Source: Halomonas sp. TA22
GTDB taxonomy: Bacteria; Pseudomonadota; Gammaproteobacteria; Pseudomonadales; Halomonadaceae
Assembly: GCF_013009075.1 (NCBI RefSeq)
Contig: NZ_CP053108.1
Location: forward strand, 2,170,001 to 2,234,000
Direction of reading: 5' to 3'
Length of the DNA stretch: 64,000 nt
Part shown: positions 40,639 to 50,792 of the stretch, one piece after another
Layout: every line of letters starts with the position of its first letter
Numbering within the stretch: position 1 is the stretch's first letter
Position numbers and translations under genes: made by a program
Notes under the pieces: generated by a model
Told to the model about the DNA's origin: nothing
Database searches by the model: none
The model's input: only the letters and a program-made list of their open reading frames with translations

Positions 40639-41409
40639 TCACAGCGACAGGCGACGAATCAATTCCTTGGCCAGCACCCGATGGGCCTGGCTACCCCGCG
40701 AGAAACGTGCGTACTTGGTGACCGGCAGGCCATGACTGGGTGCTTCGGCGACCCGCACGTTACGGGGAATGGTGGTTTTCAGCAAGGTGTCGCTGAAGTA
40801 GTCGCGCAACTGCTTGCTGACGTCGCGGGTCAGGCTGTTGCGGCTGTCGAACATGGTACGCACGATACCGAAGATCGAGAGATTGGGATTCACGCTGTCC
40901 TTGATCTGATCGACGGTGTCGAGTAGTGCCGACAACCCCTCCAGGGCGTAGAACTCGCACTGCAGCGGAATCAGCACGCCATCCGCAGCGGTCAGGGCAT
41001 TGACAGTGAGCATGTTGAGCGAGGGAGGGCAGTCGATCAGCACCACATCGTACTCGCCGGACACCTGGCGAATCGCCTCCAGCAGGCAGCGCTCGCGTCC
41101 CTCCTCGCGGTCGAGCAGATCGACCTCCGCCGCGGTGAGATCGCCATTGCCGGGCAACAGTGCATAGCCGGCCTCGGGGCAGTCGAGAATCGTCTCGGTG
41201 GCGCTCTTGTCGCCCAGCAGCACATCGAGCACGCTGCCATCGAGGGTGTGCTTGTCGATGCCGCTGCCCATGGTGGCATGACCCTGGGGGTCGAGGTCGA
41301 TCAGCAGTACACGCCGGTCCAACGCCGCGAGGCTAGCCGCGAGGTTGACGGCGGTGGTGGTCTTGCCGACGCCACCCTTCTGGTTGGTCAAGGCGATGAT
41401 CTTGGTCAC
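40639..41409 (-). CDS. parA: Chromosome-partitioning ATPase ParA (Soj)
   Basis: Deviant-Walker ATPase that forms DNA-bound dimers and moves ParB-parS complexes (256 aa). The Walker A motif KGGVGKTT (residues 11-18) has the signature lysine; the A' motif is LLIDLDPQGHATMG and the Walker B is VLIDCPPSLNML. The start is GTG at 41409 with AAGGAAG about six bases upstream. Downstream of rsmG by 39 bases, in the standard mnmG-rsmG-parA-parB order. Confidence 0.97.
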   Translation of the reverse strand: MTKIIALTNQKGGVGKTTTAVNLAASLAALDRRVLLIDLDPQGHATMGSGIDKHTLDGSVLDVLLGDKSATETILDCPEAGYALLPGNGDLTAAEVDLLDREEGRERCLLEAIRQVSGEYDVVLIDCPPSLNMLTVNALTAADGVLIPLQCEFYALEGLSALLDTVDQIKDSVNPNLSIFGIVRTMFDSRNSLTRDVSKQLRDYFSDTLLKTTIPRNVRVAEAPSHGLPVTKYARFSRGSQAHRVLAKELIRRLSL

Positions 41410-41448
41410 GTGCGACTTCCTTACCTACGCGGCAAACGCGCGGATGGC

Positions 41449-42096
41449 CTATTGGGAATCTAAGCGCTGCAGGATCAGCAGCTGACGCTGTCCGGGCTCG
41501 AAGGGCACCGTCAGCACACGACGCTCGACGACCCCTATCGTGTCGGGCAAGCCAATCAGTTCATCGTCGACGGCAGGCCCCTTCATCGCCAGCCACTGAC
41601 CCTCAACGGCAAGCAGGTGATCAGTGAGGGTGACGAAATCCACCAGGCTGGCAAAGGCGCGGGAGATGATCTGATCGAAGCGTTCGGCCTCGAAGGTTTC
41701 GACCCGCGCCTGCACCGGCGTGACATTCTCCAATGCCAGCTCCATCACCGCCTGGCGCTGAAAGCGTACCTTCTTGCCATTGCTGTCGAGCAGCGTTACT
41801 GCCAGCTGGGGATTGAGAATCGCCAATACCAGTCCCGGCAATCCCGGTCCGGCACCCGCGTCAAGCAACCTGGGGCCCGTTACCGCTGACAACACGGCCG
41901 CGCTGTCGAGCAGATGCTTGACCACCATCTCATCGAGCGTGCGTACCGCGGTGAGGTTATAGGCGGCATTCCACTTGTGCAACAGCGCCAATAGTGCCAA
42001 CAGCCGTTCACGCTGGCGTTCGTCGGGTCTGATGTCGAGTTCGGCAAGACCATCGTCAAGGCGGGCAACGACACTCGTTTCCAGCACCTGCGTCAT
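41449..42096 (-). CDS. rsmG: 16S rRNA (guanine527-N7)-methyltransferase
   Basis: SAM-dependent methyltransferase (formerly GidB) modifying G527 of 16S rRNA; loss gives low-level streptomycin resistance. The 215-aa protein shows the family start segment [11 protein letters not shown], the SAM loop [17 protein letters not shown] and the strand [14 protein letters not shown]. Its ATG overlaps the mnmG stop by four bases (ATGA), so the pair is translationally coupled. Confidence 0.96.
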   Translation of the reverse strand: MTQVLETSVVARLDDGLAELDIRPDERQRERLLALLALLHKWNAAYNLTAVRTLDEMVVKHLLDSAAVLSAVTGPRLLDAGAGPGLPGLVLAILNPQLAVTLLDSNGKKVRFQRQAVMELALENVTPVQARVETFEAERFDQIISRAFASLVDFVTLTDHLLAVEGQWLAMKGPAVDDELIGLPDTIGVVERRVLTVPFEPGQRQLLILQRLDSQ

Positions 42097-43988
42097 GCGT
42101 TGATCATCCGATTCTCCTTGAGCAGCCGCCGTTTCTTGAGGTGAATCAGCAGGATCGAGACCGCCGCCGGCGTTACCCCGGAGATCCGGCCCGCCTGGGC
42201 CAGAGTGGCGGGACGCGCCGCGGCCAGCTTCTGACGAATCTCATGCGACAGCCCCTCGACTTGGGTGTAGTCGAGCTCCTCGGGCAACGGCGTGGCCTCG
42301 TGGCGCTTGAGCTTGTCGATCTCATCCTGCTGGCGGTCGATGTAGCCTTGGTACTTGGCCTGGATCTGGACCTGTTCGGCTATGGCGTCATCGCCCACCG
42401 CCTCGCCCACCAGTCCGGCGATATCGTGATAGCCAAGCTCGGGTCGGCGCAACAGATCCATCAGGCTGTACTCGTGGCTCAGTGCCTTGCCGGTATGCCG
42501 CTCGACATGCGCCGCCTGAGGCGTGTCGGGCTGTATCCAGCTGGTCTTGAACCTGGCGCTTTCACGCTCGATCGCCTCGCGCTTGATGGCGAAGGCCTCC
42601 CAGCGGACATCATCGATCAAGCCAAGGCCGCGTCCAATCTCAGTCAGGCGCAGGTCGGCATTGTCCTCGCGCAGCAGCAGCCGGTACTCGGCGCGGGAAG
42701 TGAACATGCGGTAGGGCTCCTGGGTGCCCATGCTGATCAGGTCGTCGACCAACACGCCGAGGTAGGCTTCATCGCGCCTGGGCGACCACGCCTCGAGCCC
42801 CTGAGCATGCCGTGCGGCATTGAGACCTGCCAGCAGCCCTTGGGCACCCGCCTCCTCGTAGCCGGTAGTACCGTTGATCTGCCCGGCGAAGAACAGGTTG
42901 TGGATAAATTTGGTTTCCAACGAGTGTCTGAGATCGCGAGGATCGAAGAAATCATACTCGATGGCGTAGCCAGGGCGCGTGATATGGGCGTTCTCGAGTC
43001 CCTTGATCGAGCGTACCACCTGCAGCTGCACATCGAAGGGCAGCGAGGTGGAGATGCCGTTGGGATAGAGCTCATGAGTGTCGAGTCCTTCGGGCTCGAT
43101 GAACACCTGGTGACTCGGCTTGTCGGCAAACCGGTGCACCTTGTCCTCGATGGAGGGGCAGTAGCGCGGCCCGACGCCTTCGATCACGCCTGAATACATC
43201 GGCGATCGGTCGAGGTTGGCGAAGATGATTTCGTGTGTCCGTTCGTTGGTATGCGCGATATGGCAACTCACCTGACGCGGATGCATGCCTCGGTTACCCA
43301 GATAGGACATCACCGGGGTGGGAGTATCGCCCGGCTGCTCCTCGAACTGCGTGAAGTCGACGCTCTTGGCGTCGATACGCGGCGGCGTTCCGGTCTTCAG
43401 ACGTGCCACGTTGAACGGCAGGGCGCGCAGCCGCTCGGCCAAGGCATTGGAGGGTGGGTCGCCGGCACGGCCACCACGGCTCTGATCGAGCCCGATATGG
43501 ATCACGCCGCCGAGGAAGGTACCGGTACACAGCACCACGCTTTGAGCATGGAAGCGGATACCGGTTTCCGTCACCACACCACGTACGGTGTCGTCATCCA
43601 CCATCAGATCGCCTGCCGCCTGCTGAAAGATCGTCAGGTTCGACTGGTTCTCAAGCAGAGTGCGGATGGCTGCCTTGTAGCGAATGCGATCGGCCTGCGC
43701 CCGCGTGGCACGCACCGCTGGCCCCTTGCGGGCATTGAGCACCCTGAACTGGATTCCCCCCAAGTCGGTGGCCAGGGCCATGGCGCCTCCCAGTGCATCG
43801 ATCTCCTTGACCAGATGACTCTTGCCAATACCGCCGATGGCGGGATTGCAGGACATCTGGCCGAGGGTCTCGATGTTGTGGGTGAGCAGCAGGGTCTGAC
43901 AGCCCATGCGAGCGGAGGCCAGAGCGGCTTCGGTTCCCGCATGGCCACCGCCGATGACGATCACGTCAAAGCGGTCGGGGTAATCCAC
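42093..43988 (-). CDS. mnmG: tRNA uridine-5-carboxymethylaminomethyl modification enzyme MnmG (GidA)
   Basis: FAD-dependent enzyme that with MnmE installs the cmnm5 group on U34 of certain tRNAs. The 631-aa protein starts with the dinucleotide-binding [14 protein letters not shown] motif, contains the [23 protein letters not shown] motif and MnmG signature [11 protein letters not shown], and ends in the helical MnmE-binding domain. The start is GTG at 43988. Its partner gene mnmE lies 12.8 kb to the right, not next door as in Pseudomonas. The upstream gap carries its promoter and an origin-like region. Confidence 0.97.
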   Translation of the reverse strand: MDYPDRFDVIVIGGGHAGTEAALASARMGCQTLLLTHNIETLGQMSCNPAIGGIGKSHLVKEIDALGGAMALATDLGGIQFRVLNARKGPAVRATRAQADRIRYKAAIRTLLENQSNLTIFQQAAGDLMVDDDTVRGVVTETGIRFHAQSVVLCTGTFLGGVIHIGLDQSRGGRAGDPPSNALAERLRALPFNVARLKTGTPPRIDAKSVDFTQFEEQPGDTPTPVMSYLGNRGMHPRQVSCHIAHTNERTHEIIFANLDRSPMYSGVIEGVGPRYCPSIEDKVHRFADKPSHQVFIEPEGLDTHELYPNGISTSLPFDVQLQVVRSIKGLENAHITRPGYAIEYDFFDPRDLRHSLETKFIHNLFFAGQINGTTGYEEAGAQGLLAGLNAARHAQGLEAWSPRRDEAYLGVLVDDLISMGTQEPYRMFTSRAEYRLLLREDNADLRLTEIGRGLGLIDDVRWEAFAIKREAIERESARFKTSWIQPDTPQAAHVERHTGKALSHEYSLMDLLRRPELGYHDIAGLVGEAVGDDAIAEQVQIQAKYQGYIDRQQDEIDKLKRHEATPLPEELDYTQVEGLSHEIRQKLAAARPATLAQAGRISGVTPAAVSILLIHLKKRRLLKENRMINA

Positions 43989-44466
43989 GTTGCACCTCGA
44001 ATGGCGCGTAGCTGCGCCGTTGTTAAGACAGGAATGAATTCAGCGGCCCAGTATAAACCTCCTGTGGGTAACCGTCAGGGGTTTTCCACACCTGACGAGT
44101 CTCGCGTCGGTTCACTGGGCATTTAAAATAATAATAAGAAGAATAAAGAAAGAAGTTCTGTTGTGGTTGTAACTAATGGTGTAGACATTTTCTGTGAATA
44201 AGATAAAAAAAATATTTCTTATCAGCTATTTAAAATGTTGATGGATGAGAGGAGAAGAGACGTATGAGCTGCGTACAGCATGCTGTGAGGCTGTGGATGA
44301 AAAGCGTGCTTATGCACAACGCCATTATTGCACCGGTTATCCACCGCCGGCTACCTCTCTTGTTACCGCAGTCGCCCACACCCACCTTGCCAAGCTTGCA
44401 TCCCCCATGAGAGGTGAGCTGGCGAGAGATTTTGGCATGCGGTGAAAAAAAGTTGTCCACACGATG
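43989..44466. other. AT-rich, DnaA-box-rich region beside mnmG (origin-like)
   Basis: Together with the terminator at its right edge this fills the 539-base gap between mnmG and erpA; no credible gene is present. DnaA-box-like 9-mers: TTTTCCACA (44082-44090), TGTGAATAA (44193-44201) and TTATGCACA (44310-44318) fit the TTWTNCACA consensus. Others lie one base away from TTATCCACA: 44063-44071, 44292-44300, 44337-44345 and 44453-44461. Two AT-rich stretches, 44121-44155 and 44191-44240, could unwind. In E. coli, oriC lies at this position next to mnmG (gidA). Whether it works as an origin here is unknown. Confidence 0.55.
44050..44078 (-). promoter_or_regulatory. Promoter of mnmG with an embedded DnaA-box-like site
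   Basis: On the minus strand: -35 CTGACG (44078-44073), 17-base spacer, -10 TATACT (44055-44050). The spacer holds a DnaA-box-like TTACCCACA (44071-44063), so DnaA binding could affect mnmG transcription. Confidence 0.6.
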
Positions 44467-44479
44467 AAAAACAAAAAAA

Positions 44480-44502
44480 AGCCTGTCGCAGAGCGACAGG
44501 CT
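44480..44502 (-). terminator. Rho-independent terminator of erpA
   Basis: AGCCTGTCGC (44480-44489), loop AGA, GCGACAGGCT (44493-44502): a perfect 10-bp stem, followed on the minus strand by a run of eight T. It lies 25 bases after the erpA stop and shields the origin-like region from erpA transcription. Confidence 0.9.
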
Positions 44503-44527
44503 GAGAAAAGAGCATCGAATGTTGCGA

Positions 44528-44881
44528 TTACACCATGAAGGAGGAGCCACATCCGCAGGTGGTGGTGGCGTTCGGATTCTGAATGACGAAGCGAGCCCCG
44601 GCGAGGCCCTGCTCGAAATCCACCGTGGAACCGACCAAGTACTGGTAGGAGAGTGGGTCGATCAGCATTGCGACATCGCCATAGTCGATGATGGTGTCGT
44701 CCTCGCCGACGCTGTCGGCGAAATCGAAACCATATTGGAAGCCGGAGCAGCCACCACCGGTCACGTAGACCCGCAGCTTGAGATCGACATTGCCCTCTTC
44801 CTCGATCAAGGCGCGCAGGCGCGCCTGCGCCTTGTCACTGAGAAACATGGGTCTGGGTATAAAGGATTCGGCACCGCTCAT
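44528..44881 (-). CDS. erpA: Iron-sulfur cluster insertion protein ErpA
   Basis: A-type carrier that delivers [4Fe-4S] clusters to target enzymes, including IspG/IspH (117 aa). The three cluster-ligating cysteines are present: [13 protein letters not shown] and the C-terminal [13 protein letters not shown] at 44881 with GGGGAGG six bases upstream is preferred; the frame is open to 44932, but the product then exceeds the family length. It is preceded on the same strand by argC (stop-to-start about 100 bases apart in reverse order) and followed by a strong terminator. Confidence 0.95.
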   Translation of the reverse strand: MSGAESFIPRPMFLSDKAQARLRALIEEEGNVDLKLRVYVTGGGCSGFQYGFDFADSVGEDDTIIDYGDVAMLIDPLSYQYLVGSTVDFEQGLAGARFVIQNPNATTTCGCGSSFMV

Positions 44882-44982
44882 GGGTGACCTCCCCTGAGCT
44901 TGGGAAATGTTCATCGGCCTGATTATCCACAATCCCCAGCAAAAGGGTCAACTTCTACTGGAGAGGAGAAGGCATTGTTACT

Positions 44983-46017
44983 TCAGGGTAGCAGTGCCGG
45001 TGCCTTCAATCCGTCCATCTCGTCGAAGCCGAACATCAGGTTGAGGTTCTGAATCGCTTGTCCGGAAGCACCCTTGACCAGATTGTCGATCACCGACAGC
45101 ACCACGACGGTATCGCCTTTTCCGGGGCGGTGAACGGCAAGCCGGCATAGGTTGGCTCCCTTGACGCTGCGTGTCTCGGGATGACTACCGGTGGGCATGA
45201 CATCCACGGCGGGCTCGTTTGCGAAGCGCTGTTCGAATAGCGTCTGAAGATCGCCTGGGTCTTGAGTCAGACGTCCATAGAGAGTGGCATGAATGCCGCG
45301 GATCATGGGGGTGAGATGCGGAACGAAGGTCAATCCCACCGGTTGCCCGGCGGCAAGCGCCAGCCCCTGGCTGATCTCCGGCAGGTGGCGGTGGCCACTG
45401 GCACCATAAGCCTTCATCGATTCGCTGGCCTCGGCGAGCAGGGAGGGCACCTTGGCACCACGGCCGGCGCCGGTCACCCCGGATTTGCAGTCGGCGATGA
45501 CATGCTCGATATCGATCAGGCCGGCCTCGAGCAACGGCAGCAGCCCGAGCTGGACGGCGGTAGGGTAGCAGCCGGGCACGGCAATCAGGCGCGCCTCGCG
45601 GATGCGTTCGCGATTGACCTCGGGCAACCCATAGACGGCATCCTTCAATAGCTCCGGTGCGCCATGCGGCTGGCCATACCAGTGTGACCACGCGTCGGCA
45701 TCGGTCAGCCGGAAATCCGCCGAGAGATCGATGACGCGTGTGCCGCGGTCGAGCAGCTCTCCGGCCCGGGCATGGGCGACGCCGTGAGGCGTGGCGAAGA
45801 ACACCGCATCGCAAGCGGCCAGGCGCGCGGTGTCGGGCTCGCTGAAGAGAAGCGTGTCGTAGTGACCCCGCAGGTTGGGATAGAGCTCGGCCACGCAGAG
45901 ACCCGCTTCGGAGCGGGAGGTGATCACATCGACCTCGACCTGAGTATGGCTTGCCAGCAGACGCAGCAGTTCAACCCCGGTATAGCCGGTGCCACCGACG
46001 ATTCCGACCTTGATCAC
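44983..46017 (-). CDS. argC: N-acetyl-gamma-glutamyl-phosphate reductase
   Basis: Third step of arginine synthesis: NADPH-dependent reduction of N-acetylglutamyl phosphate to the semialdehyde. The 344-aa protein has an N-terminal Rossmann motif ([17 protein letters not shown]), the catalytic cysteine in [14 protein letters not shown] and the family strand [11 protein letters not shown]. The start is GTG at 46017 with AAGGAG seven bases upstream. An open frame continues to 46341 over the divergent clcA gene, but it is a shadow. The promoter lies in the 154-base gap to clcA. Confidence 0.95.
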   Translation of the reverse strand: MIKVGIVGGTGYTGVELLRLLASHTQVEVDVITSRSEAGLCVAELYPNLRGHYDTLLFSEPDTARLAACDAVFFATPHGVAHARAGELLDRGTRVIDLSADFRLTDADAWSHWYGQPHGAPELLKDAVYGLPEVNRERIREARLIAVPGCYPTAVQLGLLPLLEAGLIDIEHVIADCKSGVTGAGRGAKVPSLLAEASESMKAYGASGHRHLPEISQGLALAAGQPVGLTFVPHLTPMIRGIHATLYGRLTQDPGDLQTLFEQRFANEPAVDVMPTGSHPETRSVKGANLCRLAVHRPGKGDTVVVLSVIDNLVKGASGQAIQNLNLMFGFDEMDGLKAPALLP

Positions 46018-46069
46018 ATTACACTCCTTCTGATTCTGAGACTTGCACCGATGACCGGTTGAGACGTGG

Positions 46070-46079
46070 TTCGTACGAA
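46070..46079. promoter_or_regulatory. Perfect 10-bp palindrome in the argC-clcA divergent gap
   Basis: TTCGTACGAA, 52 bases upstream of the argC start, near an AT-rich stretch. It could be an operator half or whole site, but it does not match the arginine-repressor consensus well. A chance match is possible. Confidence 0.3.
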
Positions 46080-46171
46080 TATGATACACCTTAAATGACG
46101 GTGAGATTTCGCCACCCATTGGTCGGTCCACCGCATGCTTCTGGTAATGTCGACTCCGCGAAGGATCTTTC

Positions 46172-47944
46172 GTGCCACGATTTCGCTTGTCCCTCCTGAG
46201 CCTCGAGCGCTTCCGGCGCCAGTTGGCCAATGTCGATGCACTGCCGCAGCTATGTTTGCTGGGGTTGGTCTCGGGACTACTGACCGGTGCGCTGATGGTG
46301 GGGTTTCGCCTGCTGCTCGATCTGGGGGGACTGGCGTTCATGCCGAGTGGCGATCACGAAGCGTTTCAGGACCTGCCGCGCTGGGCTAGAGCGAGCCTGC
46401 CGCTATTGGCCGTATTGCTGATCGGGGCGTGGCTCGGGCGGCAGCCTCCGGCGGCACGCAAGCTTGGAGTGGGGCATGTGATCGAGCGACTTACCTATCA
46501 TCAAGGCCGTTTTCCGCTGCGTAACTGGATCAATCAGTGGTGGGCCGGAGTGGTGTCGGTACTGGGCGGCCTATCGGCGGGCCGAGAGGGGCCGGCGATC
46601 CATCTCGGCGCGGCCGCCGCGAGTGGACTGGGTCAGACGCTCAGGCTGCCGCACAACAGCTTGCGCGTACTGGTCGCCTGCGGCACGGCAGCGGGCATTT
46701 CAGCCTCGTTCAATACTCCCATTGCCGGGGTGATCTTTGCCATGGAAGTGGTGATGATGGAGTACACCATTGCCGGTTTCATGCCGGTGATCCTGGCCTC
46801 GACCATGGGCGCGGTGGTAGCACAGCTGGTGTATGGCTCGGAGCCGGCGTTCCAGATCCCGAGCGTAACGCTGGATTCGCTGTTCAACCTGCCGTGGATC
46901 GTGGCCTCGGCGCTGATCATCGGCATGCTAGCCGGTATCTTCATTCACCTGGCGAGAAGTGGCGCATGGCTGGCGGCATGGCCGCTGTGGGCGAGGTTCG
47001 CCGCGGTGGGGCTGGCCACTGGCGGCGTGGCATGGTGGTATCCCGAGGTGCAGGGGATCGGCTACGACAGCCTGTCGGCAACGTTGACCGGTGAACTGGC
47101 ATTGGACGTGCTAGTCGCGCTGGTGGTGGGCAAGCTGTTGTTGACGGGAATGACCGTGGCCTGTGGGGTGCCGATCGGCATCATCGGTCCGGTACTGGTG
47201 GTGGGCGCCGCTGCGGGCGCCCTGGTCGGTATGCTGGGAGGCTGGCTGTGGCCCTGGGCAGCAGCGGAACCGGCGCTCTATGCCATGCTGGGAATGGCGG
47301 CGATGATGGCGGCCGTGCTTCAGGCGCCCCTGGCGGCATTGATGGCGCTACTCGAACTGACCCACAATCCCAACATCATCCTGCCGGGCATGCTATCGGT
47401 GGTGATCTCCGTGCTGACCGCGCGGCAACTCTATCGCTGCGATGGCTTCTTCATCTCCCTGACCCACCAAGGCATGCACCCCTTGCAACAACCCTTGATG
47501 CAGGCGCTGTCGAGGATTTCGGTACCGGCGGTGATGGAACGACAGGTGGTGTCTACCCTGCGTATGATCAGCCGCGAACAGGCCAAGAGGCTGCTCGATA
47601 GCAAGCCGGTGTGGATCCTGCTGATACGCTCGAGCGAAGACAAGCCGACGCTGGCGCTCAAGGCCGCCGATCTGGCGCGTTTCCTTATAGAGCAGCAAGA
47701 ACATGATGAGGCGAGGCCAGCCGAGCAGGAGAGCGAGCCGATCGACTTGCTGGAAGTGCCCGGACAACGGCTCGAGATGGCACCGATTCATGTGCAGGCC
47801 ACGCTGAGTGAGGCCTTCGACCTGCTCAATGAACGGGGGCTGGATGCGCTCTATGTAGAGCAGGCATCGCAGCCGCTGGCGAAGCGAATTTCCGGTATCA
47901 TCACCCGTGACTCGATCGAAACCTACTACCGTTATCGGCGCTAG
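46172..47944 (+). CDS. ClC-family chloride channel/antiporter with C-terminal CBS domains
   Basis: Membrane protein (590 aa) exchanging Cl- and H+ or conducting Cl-. The ClC core (about residues 25-430) shows the selectivity loops [12 protein letters not shown] near 144 and [14 protein letters not shown] near 330, plus the helix-N segment with [13 protein letters not shown]. The first loop (usually GSGIP) reads GVGHV, so anion selectivity may differ from E. coli ClcA. A cytoplasmic CBS pair follows (about 455-590), which E. coli ClcA lacks. The start is GTG at 46172 with AAGGAT six bases upstream. Divergent from argC. Confidence 0.87.
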   Translation: MPRFRLSLLSLERFRRQLANVDALPQLCLLGLVSGLLTGALMVGFRLLLDLGGLAFMPSGDHEAFQDLPRWARASLPLLAVLLIGAWLGRQPPAARKLGVGHVIERLTYHQGRFPLRNWINQWWAGVVSVLGGLSAGREGPAIHLGAAAASGLGQTLRLPHNSLRVLVACGTAAGISASFNTPIAGVIFAMEVVMMEYTIAGFMPVILASTMGAVVAQLVYGSEPAFQIPSVTLDSLFNLPWIVASALIIGMLAGIFIHLARSGAWLAAWPLWARFAAVGLATGGVAWWYPEVQGIGYDSLSATLTGELALDVLVALVVGKLLLTGMTVACGVPIGIIGPVLVVGAAAGALVGMLGGWLWPWAAAEPALYAMLGMAAMMAAVLQAPLAALMALLELTHNPNIILPGMLSVVISVLTARQLYRCDGFFISLTHQGMHPLQQPLMQALSRISVPAVMERQVVSTLRMISREQAKRLLDSKPVWILLIRSSEDKPTLALKAADLARFLIEQQEHDEARPAEQESEPIDLLEVPGQRLEMAPIHVQATLSEAFDLLNERGLDALYVEQASQPLAKRISGIITRDSIETYYRYRR

Positions 47945-47990
47945 GGTCCCCTGACGACCTGCCGTGCACCATTACCGTTGAGGAGACCGT

Positions 47991-48422
47991 ATGTATTTAT
48001 GGATCAAGGCGTTTCACGTAATCGCCATCGTGACGTGGTTCGCTGCGCTGTTCTACCTGCCGCGCCTGTTCGTCTACCACGCCATGGCGCGTGACAAGAA
48101 CGATACCCAGGCCATCGACTATTTCGTGACGATGGAGCGCAAGCTCTATCGCGGCATCATGTTGCCTTCGATGATCGCGGCGCTGGCGTTGGGTATCTGG
48201 CTGCTGTCGATGGTACCGACCTTCATGGGTCAGGGCTGGATGCACGTCAAGCTGACACTGGTGGTACTGCTGGTGGGCTACCACCATGTCTGCCTGGCCT
48301 ACATGAAGAAACTGGCCGCGGGCACCTGCCACAAGTCCCACGTCTTCTTTCGCTGGTTCAATGAAGCACCGGTCGTGATTCTGATCGCCATCGTCATTCT
48401 GGCCATGGTCAAGCCATTCTGA
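47991..48422 (+). CDS. hemJ: Protoporphyrinogen oxidase HemJ
   Basis: Membrane enzyme oxidising protoporphyrinogen IX to protoporphyrin IX in haem synthesis (143 aa, four membrane helices). It has the conserved start WIKAFHVIAIVTWFAALFYLPRLFVYH with the haem-ligating histidine, ERKLYRGIMLPSM, and LTLVVLLVGYHHVCLAYMKKL. The start has GAGGAG upstream. Its stop overlaps thiD by one base. hemJ, hemL and hemW all lie within 5.6 kb, so haem synthesis is a local theme. Confidence 0.9.
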   Translation: MYLWIKAFHVIAIVTWFAALFYLPRLFVYHAMARDKNDTQAIDYFVTMERKLYRGIMLPSMIAALALGIWLLSMVPTFMGQGWMHVKLTLVVLLVGYHHVCLAYMKKLAAGTCHKSHVFFRWFNEAPVVILIAIVILAMVKPF

Positions 48423-49273
48423 TGCCCCAACGCTTGCTGATGAACGTGGAACGCCCGGTCGTCCTGGTGATGGCCGGACACGATCCTACCGGCGGAGCCG
48501 GGCTGATCGCCGATGCCGAGGCGGTAGCCGCCTGCGGCGGCTGGGCCTTGACCCTGCCCACCGCACTGACGGTTCAGAGCAGCCACGATGTCTGCCAGGT
48601 GCTGCCCTGTCAGCCCGATGAGATGCGGGCCATGGCCGCGGCCCTTGACGAGTTCAAGGTTGCGGCGATCAAGGTCGGGCTGGTCGCAAGCCTCGAGAGT
48701 CTGGATGCGGTGGTGGATATCGTGCGCCGCTATCCTGGCGTACCGCTGGTGGTGGACCCGGTACTCAAGGCGGGGGGTGGGCGCGAGCTGGTCACCGCCG
48801 AGCTGCGCGACGCCTTTTGCGAGCGACTGCTTCCGTTGGTCGACATCCTAACCCCCAACCGCCAGGAGCTGGCGCGCCTGGCCGGCGAAGGGGTCGACAA
48901 CGATACCGACCGCGCCGTCTCGCTGCTCTCGCTTGGCTGCCAGGCGGTGCTGGTGACCGGCACCGATCACCCGCTTCCCTCGACACCGGCTGACCAGGTG
49001 CAGCACACCCTGCATACTCCGGATACCGGCAGGCAGTGGCACTGGCCACGAATCGAAGGCAATTTTCATGGTTCCGGCTGCACCCTGGCCTCGGCACTGG
49101 CGACGCGCCTGGCTTGGGGCGAGCGCTTGACCCATGCTTGCGAACAGGCTCAGGAGTTCACCTGGCAGGCGCTCAAGCATGGCTGGCGTGTCGGCGAGGG
49201 GCCGCAAAGCCAAGCCTTGCCACGTCGACTGTGGCGCCATCCCGAATGGCAAAGTGAAGGTGGCAAGGTGTGA
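48422..49273 (+). CDS. thiD: Hydroxymethylpyrimidine/phosphomethylpyrimidine kinase
   Basis: Phosphorylates the HMP moiety twice in thiamine synthesis (283 aa). Ribokinase-fold signatures are [19 protein letters not shown] at the start (residues 16-34) and the anion-hole motif [18 protein letters not shown] near 222-239, with its catalytic Cys/Gly region. The ATG overlaps the hemJ TGA by one base. No TPP riboswitch is seen in the short upstream gap. No thiE is adjacent, although in relatives thiD, thiE and hemL often neighbour each other. Confidence 0.93.
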   Translation: MPQRLLMNVERPVVLVMAGHDPTGGAGLIADAEAVAACGGWALTLPTALTVQSSHDVCQVLPCQPDEMRAMAAALDEFKVAAIKVGLVASLESLDAVVDIVRRYPGVPLVVDPVLKAGGGRELVTAELRDAFCERLLPLVDILTPNRQELARLAGEGVDNDTDRAVSLLSLGCQAVLVTGTDHPLPSTPADQVQHTLHTPDTGRQWHWPRIEGNFHGSGCTLASALATRLAWGERLTHACEQAQEFTWQALKHGWRVGEGPQSQALPRRLWRHPEWQSEGGKV

Positions 49274-49349
49274 CGAGAAGGCAAGAGATCAAACCCCGAG
49301 CGATATGCCAACAATGCGGGAGAGCAGCGGCCATGCGGCCTTTCACCGC

Positions 49350-49404
49350 TTATGCACAGGCTCTCCCCAGTGACTTATCCGCATTGTCCAGAGACTTATC
49401 CACA
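49350..49404. promoter_or_regulatory. Cluster of three DnaA-box-like sites upstream of hemL
   Basis: TTATGCACA (49350-49358), TTATCCGCA (49375-49383) and TTATCCACA (49396-49404; a perfect E. coli consensus box) lie in the same orientation, 25 and 21 bases apart. That is roughly two helical turns, so they lie on about the same face of the DNA. They end 30 bases before the hemL start, where a promoter is expected. Confidence 0.55.
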
Positions 49405-49434
49405 ATTTTCTTCGATCGACTGCAAGAGGCTTCC

Positions 49435-50721
49435 ATGACTACGTCCGCACAGCTCTTTGAACAGGCATGTCGCCACATTCCCGGCGGGGTCAACTCACCA
49501 GTGAGAGCCTTCAAGGGACTCAAGCAGCCGCCGGTCTTCATCGAGCGTGCCCAGGGCGCCTATCTGTTCGACGTTGAAGGCAAGCGCTATGTCGATTACG
49601 TGGGCTCCTGGGGCCCGATGATTACCGGTCATGCCGATCCCGAGGTACTGGGGGCGGTGCGCGAGCGTCTCGACAACGGGCTGTCGTTCGGTACGCCAAC
49701 GGCGATCGAGACCACCATGGCCGATCTGATTTGCGAGATCATGCCCTCCATCGAGATGGTGCGCATGGTCAATTCGGGCACCGAGGCGACCATGTCGGCG
49801 ATCCGCCTGGCACGGGGTTTCACCGGTCGGGACAAGATCGTCAAGTTCGAGGGTAACTACCATGGCCACTCCGATTCGCTGCTGGTCAAGGCGGGCTCCG
49901 GTGCGCTGACCCATGGTGAGCCCAGCTCCCCCGGCGTGCCGGCGTCACTGGCCGAGCATACCGTGACGCTCTCCTACAACGATCTCGATGCCGTCGAGGA
50001 GTGTTTCGCGCGAATCGGCAATGAGATCGCCTGCATCATCGTCGAGCCGGTGGCCGGCAACATGAACTGCATCCCGCCGCTACCCGGCTTCCTTCAAGGG
50101 CTGCGCCAAGTATGTGACGCCCATGGCAGCGTGCTGATCTTCGATGAGGTGATGACGGGGTTTCGCGTGGCGCTGGGTGGCGCCCAGGCGCACTTCGGTA
50201 TCACTCCCGATCTGACCTGTCTTGGCAAGATCGTCGGTGGTGGAATGCCGGTGGGAGCCTTCGGTGGCAAGCGCGAGATCATGTCGCACATCTCGCCGCT
50301 GGGGCCCGTCTATCAGGCGGGTACGCTCTCCGGCAATCCGCTGGCGATGGCGGCGGGAATCGCCTTGCTGAGCAAGCTGCGCGAGCCGGAATTTCATGAG
50401 GCATTGTCGGGGCGTGTCGAGCGGCTCTGCTCAGGACTCGAGGAGCGAGCCAAAGCGGCGGGAGTGGAGTTGATTACCCAGCGCGCGGGGGGGATGTTCG
50501 GGGTTTTCTTTACCGCTCAACGCCGTGTGGATAACTTTGCCCAGGCGACAGCCTGCCGGCTTGAGGCTTTCCAGCGTTTCTTCACCTTGATGCTGGAGTA
50601 TGGGGTGTACCTGGCGCCCTCCGCTTACGAAGCCGGTTTCATGTCCAGCGCCCATACTCTGGAGGACATTCAGTTCACGCTGGATGGCGCCGAAAAAGCT
50701 TTTGCTGCGATGTACCGCTAG
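49435..50721 (+). CDS. hemL: Glutamate-1-semialdehyde 2,1-aminomutase
   Basis: PLP enzyme converting glutamate 1-semialdehyde to 5-aminolevulinate, the committed haem precursor in the C5 pathway (428 aa). The PLP lysine is Lys265 in [14 protein letters not shown]. The start segment [15 protein letters not shown] and [17 protein letters not shown] are typical. ATG at 49435 with AAGAGG about 6 bases upstream is chosen; the frame is open to 49270, but those 55 extra codons look non-coding and overlap the DnaA-box cluster. Confidence 0.97.
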   Translation: MTTSAQLFEQACRHIPGGVNSPVRAFKGLKQPPVFIERAQGAYLFDVEGKRYVDYVGSWGPMITGHADPEVLGAVRERLDNGLSFGTPTAIETTMADLICEIMPSIEMVRMVNSGTEATMSAIRLARGFTGRDKIVKFEGNYHGHSDSLLVKAGSGALTHGEPSSPGVPASLAEHTVTLSYNDLDAVEECFARIGNEIACIIVEPVAGNMNCIPPLPGFLQGLRQVCDAHGSVLIFDEVMTGFRVALGGAQAHFGITPDLTCLGKIVGGGMPVGAFGGKREIMSHISPLGPVYQAGTLSGNPLAMAAGIALLSKLREPEFHEALSGRVERLCSGLEERAKAAGVELITQRAGGMFGVFFTAQRRVDNFAQATACRLEAFQRFFTLMLEYGVYLAPSAYEAGFMSSAHTLEDIQFTLDGAEKAFAAMYR

Positions 50722-50792
50722 GCCAAAGAGGTGATATCCGCCATGATGGCGGCGTCCTGTTCGGCTGAGCATGACGCTGCCGCCACGCCTAC

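Noticed and set aside
46070-46079. TTCGTACGAA as an arginine-repressor box for argC
   Set aside because: A palindrome at a suitable place, but it does not match the known ARG-box pattern; kept only as an unnamed palindrome.
48009-48021. parS-like half-site (GTTTCACGT) at the start of hemJ
   Set aside because: The right arm does not match; a real parS needs both arms. No full parS was found by eye despite parAB being present.
48437-48452. parS-like half-site (ACGTGGAAC) at the start of thiD
   Set aside because: Only one arm matches the parS palindrome; the other arm is wrong, so it is probably chance.
49270-49434. 55-codon in-frame extension of hemL
   Set aside because: No resemblance to the hemL family, no signal peptide, weak start context, and it overlaps the DnaA-box-like sites; ATG 49435 fits the family.
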